A DNA stretch of 64,000 nt from Bacteroidales bacterium (GTDB lineage Bacteria > Bacteroidota > Bacteroidia > Bacteroidales > UBA932): contig JAFSVL010000028.1 of NCBI GenBank assembly GCA_017445015.1, positions 1-64,000 on the forward strand. The letters are read 5' to 3'. Made by a program: the position numbers and the translations under genes. The notes under the pieces are model-generated. The model ran no database searches. It saw only the letters and a program-made list of their open reading frames with translations, and was not told where the DNA came from. Positions 6,985 through 15,059 of this stretch are shown one piece after another. Each line of letters begins with the position of its first letter. The stretch's first letter is position 1.

Positions 6985-7988
6985 GGCAGCAGGAAATTAA
7001 GTTTTGTGCCCGAAGCATCCACTTCCAGTTCTGCCTGGGCACCTTCGACAAGCGGCATATTGATATCGACATGCCCTGCGGGGAAACCGAAACATACGGG
7101 GATGCCGAGGTCCTTCACATAAGGCCGCAGCATCGCTTCTATCGAATCGAATTTCAAATCCGGCTTGCAGGCGGTAAAGCCGCCGAAGATCAGGCCGCTG
7201 AGGTTCGCAAGCCTCCCCTGCCTGACCAGCATGTTCATCAGGCGGTCCACCGCGTGCATCGTCTCTTCAATCTCTTCAAGGAAAAGGATTACCGGTTCAT
7301 CCCGCGGGAAATCCCAGGAGGAGCCCATCAGCGCCTCCAGGGTAATCATGTTTCCGGCAACGAGAAGTCCCTTCCCCTTTCCCGGCACATTCAGGTCATG
7401 CGGAGGCAGGTTATAGGAAGGGAAAATGCCGAAAAGCAGGTCGTGCAGACTGCGGTTTCCGGGATTGTCGCCCCCGCGCCGGCTGAAATCGATGCACATA
7501 TTCCCGTGGATGCTCATCACCCCCGCCGCGATGGCCCCCAGATGCAGGTTCGTAATGTCGCTGTACCCTGTCAGCCACTTGGGATGCGCACGGAAATCGG
7601 CCAGGTCCAGGGAATCCACCAGATGAATCCCCCCGTAGCCTCCCCGGGAGGGAATGATGGCCCGGATACTCGTATCGCGCAGCGCCCAGCGGAGGTCTGC
7701 CAGCCGCCCGGCAAGCGGCATTCCCTTGATTCCCAGTTCCTGCTGGACGGTATCGGGATGAAAGACATGCGCTCCCGTCACGGGCTCCAGCCCCCACTCC
7801 CGCATCAGGCGGCAAGCCGCCGCAATGGTGGTATCCTTTTTTGCAGAGGGAGCGTAAGAGGGCGAAATCACGGCAACCTTGTCCCCTTTCCGCAAAAAGG
7901 GCGGCCTGACCCTTGCCGGAGCATCGGGACGTGCTGGCGGGAAAACGGAGAGGAGAGTAAACAGAAAGGCAGTCAGCGACACATTCAT
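6981..7988 (-). CDS. LD-carboxypeptidase (peptidase family S66), secreted
   Basis: A 335-residue serine peptidase that removes the terminal D-alanine from murein tetrapeptides during cell-wall recycling. A signal-like hydrophobic N-terminus (2-20) points to the periplasm, unlike cytoplasmic LdcA. The nucleophile elbow is TGYSDIT with S143, the Glu lies in LEEIEE (about 238-242) and the His in FPAGH (H306). The RGGYGG segment at 115-120 is the conserved loop before the nucleophile. It is the first gene of a coupled trio with the symporter and PldA, suggesting a cell-envelope salvage role (inference). Confidence 0.85.
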   Translation of the reverse strand: MNVSLTAFLFTLLSVFPPARPDAPARVRPPFLRKGDKVAVISPSYAPSAKKDTTIAAACRLMREWGLEPVTGAHVFHPDTVQQELGIKGMPLAGRLADLRWALRDTSIRAIIPSRGGYGGIHLVDSLDLADFRAHPKWLTGYSDITNLHLGAIAAGVMSIHGNMCIDFSRRGGDNPGNRSLHDLLFGIFPSYNLPPHDLNVPGKGKGLLVAGNMITLEALMGSSWDFPRDEPVILFLEEIEETMHAVDRLMNMLVRQGRLANLSGLIFGGFTACKPDLKFDSIEAMLRPYVKDLGIPVCFGFPAGHVDINMPLVEGAQAELEVDASGTKLNFLLP

Positions 7989-8014
7989 AATCTGCGAAAA
8001 TACGCTTTTTTTCG

Positions 8015-8022
8015 TATCTTTG
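8015..8022 (+). promoter_or_regulatory. Promoter core TATCTTTG, 7 nt before the HI0933-type gene
   Basis: TATCTTTG is followed by CAAGGAG and then the ATG. The start site expected from this core falls at or within a few bases of the start codon, so the AAGGAG there has no normal spacing and the mRNA may be leaderless. Confidence 0.6.
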
Positions 8023-8029
8023 CAAGGAG

Positions 8030-9334
8030 ATGAAAACGGATATCCTGGTCATCGGAGGCGGAGCCTCAGGGCTGACGGCAGCCCGGACCGCAGCGGCTGC
8101 CGCCCGTAAAAAGGGCGTCGCCCTGCAGGTGACGCTGCTCGAAAAAATGCCGCGTCCGGCCCGCAAACTGATGATCAGCGGAAAAGGGCGCTGCAATTTC
8201 ACCAACCTCAAGCCCTGGAACGACTTCTCCACGCATATCGAGGCGGGCAGCCGCCTGGTCAAAAACGCCTTCTACAACTTCGACAGTGCCGCCGCCATCG
8301 CCTTTTTCGAACAGGAAGGGCTCCGGACCGTCGTCGAGCGCGGCGACCGGGCCTTTCCGGCATCGCACCGCGCCTCCGACATCGTGGACACCCTGGTCCG
8401 TTCCTGCCTTGGAGAAGGCGTAAAGATCGTCACGGAATGCACGGTTACCGATATTTCCTTCGATGCGAAAGGACGCTTCCTGGCCCGTTGCGCCGACGGC
8501 AGCGAGTACCGTGCGCAAACGCTGATTCTGGCGACCGGCGGCCTGTCTTACCCCGGAACGGGATCGACCGGCGACGGATACCGTTTCTCCGCCGCCTTCG
8601 GCCATGGGCTGAGCCCGACCTTCCCCTCGTTGACCGCCCTGGTGCCTGAAGGATACAAGGAAAGCGGCGGGAAAGCGCTGAAAGGGCACATCCCGCGCGA
8701 AACGCCCCTTTCGTCGCTCGGCGCCAAACTCTGCGGCGTACAACTCAAAAATATCGGCACAAGGCTCTATATCGGAGGGACCTGCGTGGAATCGCTATTC
8801 GGCGATGTAGATTTTACCGACGGCGGACTGGAGGGGCCGCTCGGCTTTGCCATGAGCCGCAAATGCGTGAAGGCCCTGATGAACGGGAACAAGGCCTGCG
8901 TGGAACTGGACCTCAAGAGCGGCGTCCCGGACGGCGAATTTTCCGCGCGGGTCACCGCACTCTGGAAAGAGCAGGGCGGACGGCTGAGGAATCTGCTGCC
9001 CAGAGTGCTGCCGCGGGAACTTACGGCAGCCTTTCTCGCCGCTTTCGGCAACACGGTCAAGGGGCCGGGGACGCTGGCGGCCGCGCTGCGCGCCTGGCGC
9101 TTCCCAATCGCGGGCTTCGTGGGGTATGAGCGCGCCGTGGTCACCGCCGGCGGCATACCTGCCCCGGAAGTGAACCCCAAGACGATGGAATCGCGTTTCC
9201 GTCCCGGTCTGTACCTCTGCGGCGAACTGCTCGATATCGACTGCACTACAGGCGGCTACAATATCCAAACCGCTTTTTCGACCGGAGCGCTGGCCGGACA
9301 GAGCGCCGCCCTGCAGCTTTGTGCGGAATCGTAG
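8030..9334 (+). CDS. NAD(P)/FAD-dependent oxidoreductase, HI0933/BaiN family
   Basis: A 434-residue flavoprotein. FAD binds at DILVIGGGASGLTAA (4-18), followed by LLEKMPRPARKLMISGKGRC, the family signature. A closing motif LYLCGELLDIDCTTGGYNIQ is near residue 400. The family (YhiN, HI0933, BaiN) has been called aminoacetone oxidase-like and includes a clostridial bile-acid enzyme, but most members have no known substrate. It has its own promoter, is divergent from ldcA, and is followed closely by a lipoprotein gene. Confidence 0.88.
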   Translation: MKTDILVIGGGASGLTAARTAAAAARKKGVALQVTLLEKMPRPARKLMISGKGRCNFTNLKPWNDFSTHIEAGSRLVKNAFYNFDSAAAIAFFEQEGLRTVVERGDRAFPASHRASDIVDTLVRSCLGEGVKIVTECTVTDISFDAKGRFLARCADGSEYRAQTLILATGGLSYPGTGSTGDGYRFSAAFGHGLSPTFPSLTALVPEGYKESGGKALKGHIPRETPLSSLGAKLCGVQLKNIGTRLYIGGTCVESLFGDVDFTDGGLEGPLGFAMSRKCVKALMNGNKACVELDLKSGVPDGEFSARVTALWKEQGGRLRNLLPRVLPRELTAAFLAAFGNTVKGPGTLAAALRAWRFPIAGFVGYERAVVTAGGIPAPEVNPKTMESRFRPGLYLCGELLDIDCTTGGYNIQTAFSTGALAGQSAALQLCAES

Positions 9335-9371
9335 TGGAATTTTCAGCTTTTTTTTGCATATTTGCGTTTTG

Positions 9372-10433
9372 ATGAAACGAACCGGCCTTACATATATCGC
9401 GCTCGCCCTTATCGCGGCGTCGCTGTTTTCCTGCAAGAAAAAAGAAGCGGAAACCCTGCCCACCCTGAACGGGCAGATCAATCTCTTCCTGCCTGCCTTC
9501 GTGACGGCGGGAGAGACCTTCGATATCGAACTCGGCGGACCGATGCTGAAGTCCACCGTACACCGCAATGAAGCCGGCGGCATCGGCTACTATTTCTATA
9601 ATTCCCAGGGCACGCAAAGGGATACGGCCCGTTTGGAAAGCCAGCCCCTGACCGACCCTGTACGCTACACGCTTACCTGCGGAGACCAACTCGGCGCATT
9701 CACCCTAACCTGCAGCGCCTTTGCCCAGAAGTATTACAATGTATCGGATGTCGCAACGCTGAACCTGATCGACCCCGCGCCCGGCAAGAGCCTTACGGGC
9801 TTTGAGCAGCGCGATGCCGACCTTGTCTTTGCCGATTCTCGTGACGGGCGGGAATACCGGGCCGCCCGGATAGGAGGGCTGTACTGGATGCGGCAGAATC
9901 TGGCCTGGGAAGGCGCCGGCCGCGCCTACCTTTCTTCGCTGAGAGAATTCGGCAATCCCGGGACCTCCGCCATTTCCACGATCATGGGCCGCTTCTACAG
10001 TTGGGACGAGGCCGTGACGGCCTGCCCCGAAGGCTGGGAGCTGCCCTCGCCATCGGACTGGACCGCCATGGTGGCGGCCGTGAGCGGAAAGGCGGCGGCG
10101 GACGATCTTGCCGACATCGACGGGGTTGCGGGTGCCCTGATGGGGAAAGACCTGAAACTCAACGGAAAGGCGCTCTGGCAGTACTGGCGCGGCGTGGAAA
10201 GGACCGATGCGTCCGCACTCAGCCTGATGCCGGGCGGCTATGCGCTCAACACCGTCCCCGGGCTGTACTCTTTCCACGGAAACGGCTCCTATGCGATGCT
10301 CTGGACCTCCGGGGAACGGGACGGACATGCCGTTTACCGGTATGTGAACGAAAAATTCCCCATCCTTTACTGCGGACTGGCGGACAAGAAGTCGTTCTGC
10401 ATTCCGGTTCGTTGTGTAAAATCAGCGGAATAA
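9372..10433 (+). CDS. FISUMP-domain lipoprotein
   Basis: A 353-residue surface or periplasmic lipoprotein. The signal peptide ends in a lipobox, ALIAASLFSC with Cys21, followed by KKKEAE. The C-terminal half (about 150-350) is a FISUMP domain: REYRAARIGGLYWMRQNLAW, then GRFYSWDEAVTACPEGWELP, the 'major paralogous domain' first named in Fibrobacter and common in Bacteroidota surface proteins. The function is unknown. The start is ATG 9372 because the lipoprotein signal begins there; earlier in-frame codons lie within the upstream gene. Confidence 0.82.
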   Translation: MKRTGLTYIALALIAASLFSCKKKEAETLPTLNGQINLFLPAFVTAGETFDIELGGPMLKSTVHRNEAGGIGYYFYNSQGTQRDTARLESQPLTDPVRYTLTCGDQLGAFTLTCSAFAQKYYNVSDVATLNLIDPAPGKSLTGFEQRDADLVFADSRDGREYRAARIGGLYWMRQNLAWEGAGRAYLSSLREFGNPGTSAISTIMGRFYSWDEAVTACPEGWELPSPSDWTAMVAAVSGKAAADDLADIDGVAGALMGKDLKLNGKALWQYWRGVERTDASALSLMPGGYALNTVPGLYSFHGNGSYAMLWTSGERDGHAVYRYVNEKFPILYCGLADKKSFCIPVRCVKSAE

Positions 10434-10452
10434 TCCAACATCAAAATATTTT

Positions 10453-11019
10453 ATGAAAAAGAGTCTTCTCATCTGTCTGGCCATCGTCGCCGTACTGGCA
10501 ATCTGGGGGGTCGGGGCCTACAACAAACTCGTCAAGGGCGAGGAAACCGTCAACAACGCCTGGGCACAGGTAGAAACCGCCTATCAGCGCCGTGCGGACC
10601 TGATTCCCAACCTCGTCGCCACCGTCAAGGGCTATGCCGCCCATGAAAGCGAAACCCTGGAGAATGTGCTCCGCGCCCGCGGATACGGCAACAACACCGT
10701 TCCTACCGAAGACAATGTTGCCGCCATCCAGCAGCAGGAAAGCGAGATTTCCTCCGCCCTGAACCGGCTGCTCGTCGTGGTCGAGGCATATCCCGACCTC
10801 AAGGCCAACGAAAACTTCAAGGACCTTCAGGCCCAGTTGGAAGGCACGGAAAACCGCATTTCAGTCGCGCGCAACAACTATAACGACGCAGCCAAGACAT
10901 GGAACACCCAGGTCCGCAGTTTCCCCTCCAACATCATCGCCGGAATCTTCGGATTTGAGAAAAAGGGGTATTTCCAGGCTGACGAAGCGGCTGCCAGCGC
11001 TCCCGTCGTAGCATTTTAG
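10453..11019 (+). CDS. lemA: LemA family protein
   Basis: A 188-residue protein with an N-terminal membrane anchor (about 4-20, LLICLAIVAVLAIWGVGAY) and a helical LemA domain. The stretch VNNAWAQVETAYQRRADLIP followed by NLVATVKGYA is the family signature, and the later VARNNYNDAAKTWN and FPSNIIAGIFGF are also typical. The role of LemA is not settled; it is often encoded beside TPM-domain proteins, as here, and the pair may assist envelope protein turnover. Confidence 0.9.
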   Translation: MKKSLLICLAIVAVLAIWGVGAYNKLVKGEETVNNAWAQVETAYQRRADLIPNLVATVKGYAAHESETLENVLRARGYGNNTVPTEDNVAAIQQQESEISSALNRLLVVVEAYPDLKANENFKDLQAQLEGTENRISVARNNYNDAAKTWNTQVRSFPSNIIAGIFGFEKKGYFQADEAAASAPVVAF

Positions 11020-11033
11020 ATTAAAATACGGCA

Positions 11034-11810
11034 GTGAAGTTAAAAGCAACCATCACTGCGCTCGCGCTGTCGCTGCCGGCCATGACCGGCTTGCGGGCGG
11101 CGATTCCCGCTCCACCCTCGCCCCAGCGCCTGGTCAATGACTTCGCCGGGGCGTTTACGCCGGAGCAGCGGGACAGCCTGGAGACGGTTCTGGTGGCCTT
11201 CGACGATTCCACCTCCAATCAGGTTTGCGTCGTAACGGTGACCACGCTGGACGGCATGGATGTATCCGATTATGCCGTACGGCTGGGCAACAGTTGGGGC
11301 ATCGGCTCCCACCGCAATAACGGACTGCTGGTCCTGCTCAAGACCCGGACCGGAGAAGAAGACTGGATTGATGTGAATATCCAGGTCGGCAAGGGACTGG
11401 AAGGCGCCATCCCGGATGTCTATGCCTCCCGCATCATCCGCAATATCATGGGGCCGCGGCTCAGGGACCGTCGCGACGATTACTGGCGCGCAACGACCCT
11501 GGCCTGCGAAGAATTGATGAAACTCGCCTCAGGAGAAATCTCCGAACCGCGTGACGGCGAAGACGATGAGGATGACTGGGTATCCGATCTTGTCGCCGCC
11601 CTGTTTATCCTCCTTCTCCTTTGGATCTTGTTCCGCCGCACGCGGAGTTCCAGGGGGCGGTTCAGGAGCGGTCCCGGCAGCGGCCTGGGCGGCGGTGTGT
11701 ATTATGGCGGCGGCTGGTCCGGCGGAAGATCATCGGGCCGCAGTTCCGGCGGATTCGGCGGATTCGGCGGCGGGTCCTTCGGCGGAGGCGGCGCCTCCGG
11801 CAGATTTTAG
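11034..11810 (+). CDS. TPM-domain (YgcG-type) membrane protein
   Basis: A 258-residue protein: signal peptide (1-22), a TPM domain (about 35-165) with VNDFAGAFTPEQRDSLE and NNGLLVLLKTRTGEEDW, one membrane helix (about 184-200, LVAALFILLLLWILFRR) and a Gly/Ser-rich tail ending GGGSFGGGGASGRF. It starts with GTG, 14 nt after the lemA stop, and lemA-TPM is a common pair. TPM domains in other systems act in photosystem repair or bind phosphate groups; the role here is unknown. Confidence 0.85.
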   Translation: MKLKATITALALSLPAMTGLRAAIPAPPSPQRLVNDFAGAFTPEQRDSLETVLVAFDDSTSNQVCVVTVTTLDGMDVSDYAVRLGNSWGIGSHRNNGLLVLLKTRTGEEDWIDVNIQVGKGLEGAIPDVYASRIIRNIMGPRLRDRRDDYWRATTLACEELMKLASGEISEPRDGEDDEDDWVSDLVAALFILLLLWILFRRTRSSRGRFRSGPGSGLGGGVYYGGGWSGGRSSGRSSGGFGGFGGGSFGGGGASGRF

Positions 11811-11825
11811 AAACTGCTTTGCTGT

Positions 11826-11855
11826 ATGAAAAAATGACCTGCGGCGCTTCTTATT
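11826..11855. repeat. Solitary arm of palindromic family A
   Basis: TGACCTGCGGCGCTTCTTAT follows the TPM gene stop by about 20 nt. It closely matches the copy after cysE (2279) and lacks a facing arm. Confidence 0.6.
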
Positions 11856-11888
11856 GTTGATTAAGATTTACGTAATTTGTTCTATAAG

Positions 11889-13169
11889 ATGAAATTCAAA
11901 CCGACTGAGTACAAACTGAAAAATGTCGCCACAGGACGGATTTTCGAGGACCAGGGCTGGACACTCGCAGATCCGGAAGGTGGTGCGCCCGCTCTGGTAA
12001 GGGCGGTTTACGCCAACAAGAATTTCAACCCGCGAGAAGACCTCGACGGGCTCTACCGCTATGCGGACTGGATGCCTGTCAAGCGCACCCTGCGCCGCTC
12101 GCACGCCCCCGTTACCTACCACAGCAAGGGGCTGGGGAAATATCTCGGACTGGACAACCTGTATATCACTTTTTCCGGATACAACCCGAAAATCGGCGCC
12201 GGAATGCCCACCTGTTCCTTTAATGAGACCGAGGCCTACAGTGTCTGCGCCCGGCTGTCCAAGAACGAGAAACGCACGCTGGTCGTCCAGAGCGCCGGCA
12301 ATACCGCCCGCGCCTTCGCCCAGGTCTGTTCCGACAACGGCATTCCCATCGTCATCTGCATTCCTGCGGACAGCGTACACGACATGTGGTTCCGCAAGAA
12401 ACTCGACGATTGCGTCAAAGTGATTGCCGTCCCCCACGGATGCGACTATTTCGACGCCATCAGCCTGGGCGAGAAACTCTGCCAGAGCCCGGACTACTTT
12501 GCCGAGGGCGGAGCCAAGAATGTTGCCCGGCGCGACGGCATGGGTACGACCGTCCTCAGCGCAGTCGAGCAGATTGGCCGCATCCCCGATGCGTATTTCC
12601 AGGCCGTAGGTTCCGGTACCGGAGCCATCGCCGCCTGGGAGAATGCCCTCCGCCTGGAAGAGGACGGACGCTTCGGCAAGAACAAGATGAAGGTTTTCGT
12701 CGCGCAGAACTCCCCCTTCACCCTCATTTACGATTCATGGAAGTCGGGCAGCCGCCAGATGGTGGATATGAGCCCCGAGCAGGGTCGCCGTGCCGCCGAG
12801 GTGATTCTCGCCAAGGTACTGAGCAACCGCAAACCGCCCTACGGGCTGGCCGGCGGTCTTTTCGATACCCTGACCGAAAGCGGCGGAGATTGTTTCCTTG
12901 CATCCAATGACGAGATTATGCAGTGGCTGCTCCGCTTCCGCAACCTTGAGGGGTATGACCTGCTTCCCGCAGCGTCGGCCGCGGTAGTCGCCCTCAATAA
13001 GGCCGTCGCCGAAGGCAAGGTAGGAAAGGAAGACGTGGTAATGCTCAACTGCACCGGAGGAGGTACGCTCCAGGCTATGGAAAAGGGTTACGTCCTCCGT
13101 GAACCTGATATCGTTTTTGCGCCGGATACGCCGGCGGAGGAAATTATCGAAGCTGTCAACAAACTATAG
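11889..13169 (+). CDS. Cysteate synthase-like PLP fold-type II protein; PLP lysine replaced by Asn
   Basis: A 426-residue protein related to threonine synthase and to cysteate synthase, which makes L-cysteate from phosphoserine and sulfite. Family segments are present: VVQSAGNTARAFAQVCSDNG (phosphate loop), EGGAKNVARRDGMGTTVLSA and QAVGSGTGAIAAWE. The lysine that should form the Schiff base with PLP, 23 residues before the Ser of SAGNT, is Asn112 here (SFNETEAYSV; codon AAT at 12222-12224). In Bacteroidota cysteate feeds sulfonolipid synthesis. If the Asn is real, catalysis is doubtful or altered. ATG 11889 is chosen over an in-frame TTG at 11877. It appears to be a single-gene unit. Confidence 0.75.
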   Translation: MKFKPTEYKLKNVATGRIFEDQGWTLADPEGGAPALVRAVYANKNFNPREDLDGLYRYADWMPVKRTLRRSHAPVTYHSKGLGKYLGLDNLYITFSGYNPKIGAGMPTCSFNETEAYSVCARLSKNEKRTLVVQSAGNTARAFAQVCSDNGIPIVICIPADSVHDMWFRKKLDDCVKVIAVPHGCDYFDAISLGEKLCQSPDYFAEGGAKNVARRDGMGTTVLSAVEQIGRIPDAYFQAVGSGTGAIAAWENALRLEEDGRFGKNKMKVFVAQNSPFTLIYDSWKSGSRQMVDMSPEQGRRAAEVILAKVLSNRKPPYGLAGGLFDTLTESGGDCFLASNDEIMQWLLRFRNLEGYDLLPAASAAVVALNKAVAEGKVGKEDVVMLNCTGGGTLQAMEKGYVLREPDIVFAPDTPAEEIIEAVNKL

Positions 13170-13241
13170 AAATGGAGGGCTGTACTTTCCCTGCCGTCGC
13201 TTCGCGACCCCTCCCAAAGCAAGCTTTGGGCCCCTCCATTT
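13170..13241. repeat. Palindromic element, family A, second structured copy
   Basis: Outer arms AAATGGAGGG (13170-13179) and CCCTCCATTT (13232-13241) enclose CCTGCCGTCGC and two hairpins, GTCGC-TTC-GCGAC (13196-13208) and CCCAAAGC-AA-GCTTTGGG (13213-13230). The same inner hairpins occur at 3214-3252 with different bases that still pair. It lies at the end of the cysteate synthase-like gene and may end its transcript. Confidence 0.75.
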
Positions 13242-13284
13242 TATCTTTTCATTCAGTTTGTATCAACAAGGAGTAATACCACCG

Positions 13285-14553
13285 TTGCCGGAACGGATGA
13301 GACCGACGAGTCTGGATGACTATGTCGGGCAGACGCATTTGGTCGGCAAAGGTTGCATCCTCCGGAATATGATTGACAGCGGGTCGCTGTCGTCGTTTAT
13401 CCTCTGGGGGCCTCCGGGGGTGGGAAAGACGACGCTGGCCCGAATCATTGCCGGAAGCCTGAAACGGGAGTTCCACACCCTGTCGGCCGTCAGTGCCGGT
13501 GTGGGCGATGTGCGCAAAGTCATTGAATCGGCAGGCAAGGAATCCCTGTTCCGTACCGGCGGCGCCCCCATTTTATTCATCGACGAAATCCATCGCTTCA
13601 ACAAGGCGCAGCAGGATGCGCTGCTGGGGGCCGTCGAAGCGGGCACCGTCGTCCTCGTAGGAGCCACTACGGAAAACCCCTCGTTTGAGGTGATTACCCC
13701 GCTGCTGTCCCGTTGCCAGGTCTTTGTTCTCAAGAGCCTGGAAGCGGAAGACCTGCGTATCCTGCTGCACCGTGCCCTTGAGCAGGACGAACTGCTGCGC
13801 AGCCTCCCGATCGAACTGCGAGAAGACGATGCGCTGCTCCGTCAAAGCGGCGGAGACGGACGCAAACTCCTTAATATACTGGAGATTGTGGTGGATTATC
13901 TAAAGGCGTCCGGAGGTCCGCTCATCATTGACAACAAAACGGTTTCCGCCTGCCTGCAGCAGAATATGGCCGTCTATGACAAGGACGGCGAGATGCACTA
14001 CGACATCATTTCCGCCTTTATCAAGAGCGTCCGGGGTTCCGACCCCAATGCAGCCGTCTATTGGATGGCGCGCATGCTGGAAGGAGGCGAAGATCCCCTG
14101 TTCATCGCCCGCAGGCTCTGCATCCTGGCGGCCGAAGACATCGGCCTGGCCAATCCCAATGCCCTGCTGATGGCCGATGCGTGCTTCCGCATCGTCCATT
14201 CCATAGGTATGCCGGAAGCGCGGATTCCCCTCTCGGAATGTGCGATTTACCTCGCGTCATCGCCCAAGAGCAATTCGGCCTACATGGCCATAGACGCAGC
14301 ACTTTCTGCGGTACATGCGGATTCGTCGCCCGCCGTTCCCCTGTACCTTCGCAACGCCCCGACCTCCCTGATGAAGGATCTAGGCTATTCGGACGGATAC
14401 AAGTACGCCCACGATTATCCGGGGCACTTCACAGATTTGGAATTTATGCCGGAAGAGCTCAGGGGAAAAGTCTTTTACGAGCCCGGAAGCAATAAGCACG
14501 AGGAGAACCTGAAGGCTTATCTCAAGGCCTGCTGGCCGAAATACTACAAATAA
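13285..14553 (+). CDS. rarA: Replication-associated recombination protein A
   Basis: A 422-residue AAA+ ATPase of the RarA/MgsA/WRNIP1 family, acting at stalled replication forks. Walker A is GPPGVGKTT, Walker B FIDEIHRFNKAQQDALL; then sensor 1 (VGATTENPSFE) and the C-terminal tetramer domain (MARMLEGGEDPLFIARRL, LANPNALLMADACF). The conserved N-terminus includes PERMRPTSLDDYVGQ, so the start should precede ERMRP. TTG at 13285, 11 nt after AAGGAG, fits best; ATG 13297 is the alternative. The frame stays open back to 13099, but that part runs through the palindromic repeat and the previous gene. Confidence 0.9.
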   Translation: MPERMRPTSLDDYVGQTHLVGKGCILRNMIDSGSLSSFILWGPPGVGKTTLARIIAGSLKREFHTLSAVSAGVGDVRKVIESAGKESLFRTGGAPILFIDEIHRFNKAQQDALLGAVEAGTVVLVGATTENPSFEVITPLLSRCQVFVLKSLEAEDLRILLHRALEQDELLRSLPIELREDDALLRQSGGDGRKLLNILEIVVDYLKASGGPLIIDNKTVSACLQQNMAVYDKDGEMHYDIISAFIKSVRGSDPNAAVYWMARMLEGGEDPLFIARRLCILAAEDIGLANPNALLMADACFRIVHSIGMPEARIPLSECAIYLASSPKSNSAYMAIDAALSAVHADSSPAVPLYLRNAPTSLMKDLGYSDGYKYAHDYPGHFTDLEFMPEELRGKVFYEPGSNKHEENLKAYLKACWPKYYK

Positions 14554-14559
14554 TCCTCC

Positions 14560-14585
14560 AGCCCGGCTTCTCCGGGCTTTTTTTT
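14560..14585 (+). terminator. Intrinsic terminator after rarA
   Basis: Stem AGCCCGG / CCGGGCT with a 5-nt loop, followed by eight T (14578-14585), starting 7 nt after the rarA stop codon. Confidence 0.9.
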
Positions 14586-15059
14586 AGTTCAACGCTGAAA
14601 CGCATAGCCACCCGGACCAGGGCGGTGTGGCCGTGCGCACAGATGCAGGACTCTAAAAATCGGTTACAAATACAACTCTTAGCGATAAAAATTGTAAACT
14701 TTACAAAATTTACCGTATAAAATGTAAATTTATAGAATTTGTAAAATAAGTAATATTTATGCGTATGTTTACAATTCGGTATATTGCTATATTTCAAACA
14801 ATTACATGCCTTGATATATTTCTTTAAAGCAGATTTGTGCGGTAAACTTGAGAAATTTACACCAATCCCGCTGATTATTGTGTTTTATTAATTATTCAAA
14901 TCGCATAATATAAGGATATTATCTTTATTTATCTTCATAAAAACATCAATATATTTTCCAGATTGCTCCGCTGTTCAGTCGTATTGTTTCATCTTGTAAA
15001 ACTTGCAGTTTACAATTATCTTGTTTACATTTGCAAAACAATCGTTAACAAATGTTGCT
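14586..15059. promoter_or_regulatory. AT-rich regulatory region with repeated TTGTAAA/TTTACAA sites
   Basis: There is no gene. The stretch is far richer in A+T than its surroundings. It holds the palindrome TTGTAAACTTTACAA (14692-14706), single sites at 14739-14745 (TTGTAAA) and 14768-14774 (TTTACAA), and a facing pair TTGTAAA (14994-15000) and TTTACAA (15009-15015). A looser pair GTAAA/TTTAC lies near 14840-14860. Their position before a helix-turn-helix gene suggests an operator array for that regulator. Confidence 0.6.
15003..15033 (+). promoter_or_regulatory. Promoter of the XRE-type regulator, inside an operator-like repeat
   Basis: TTG at 15003-15005, a 20-nt spacer, then TACATTTG at 15026-15033. 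The -33 TTG sits between the two arms TTGTAAA (14994-15000) and TTTACAA (15009-15015), so a protein bound there would block RNA polymerase. Confidence 0.65.

Noticed and set aside
7629..7646. Loss of the catalytic Ser in the LD-carboxypeptidase (RGGYGG without Ser)
   Set aside because: The nucleophile of family S66 lies in the later GYSDIT motif, which is intact (S143), with the Glu and His also present.
13099..13284. An N-terminal extension of rarA
   Set aside because: The open frame overlaps the preceding gene and the palindromic repeat and encodes no part of the family; the RarA N-terminus begins at PERMRP.
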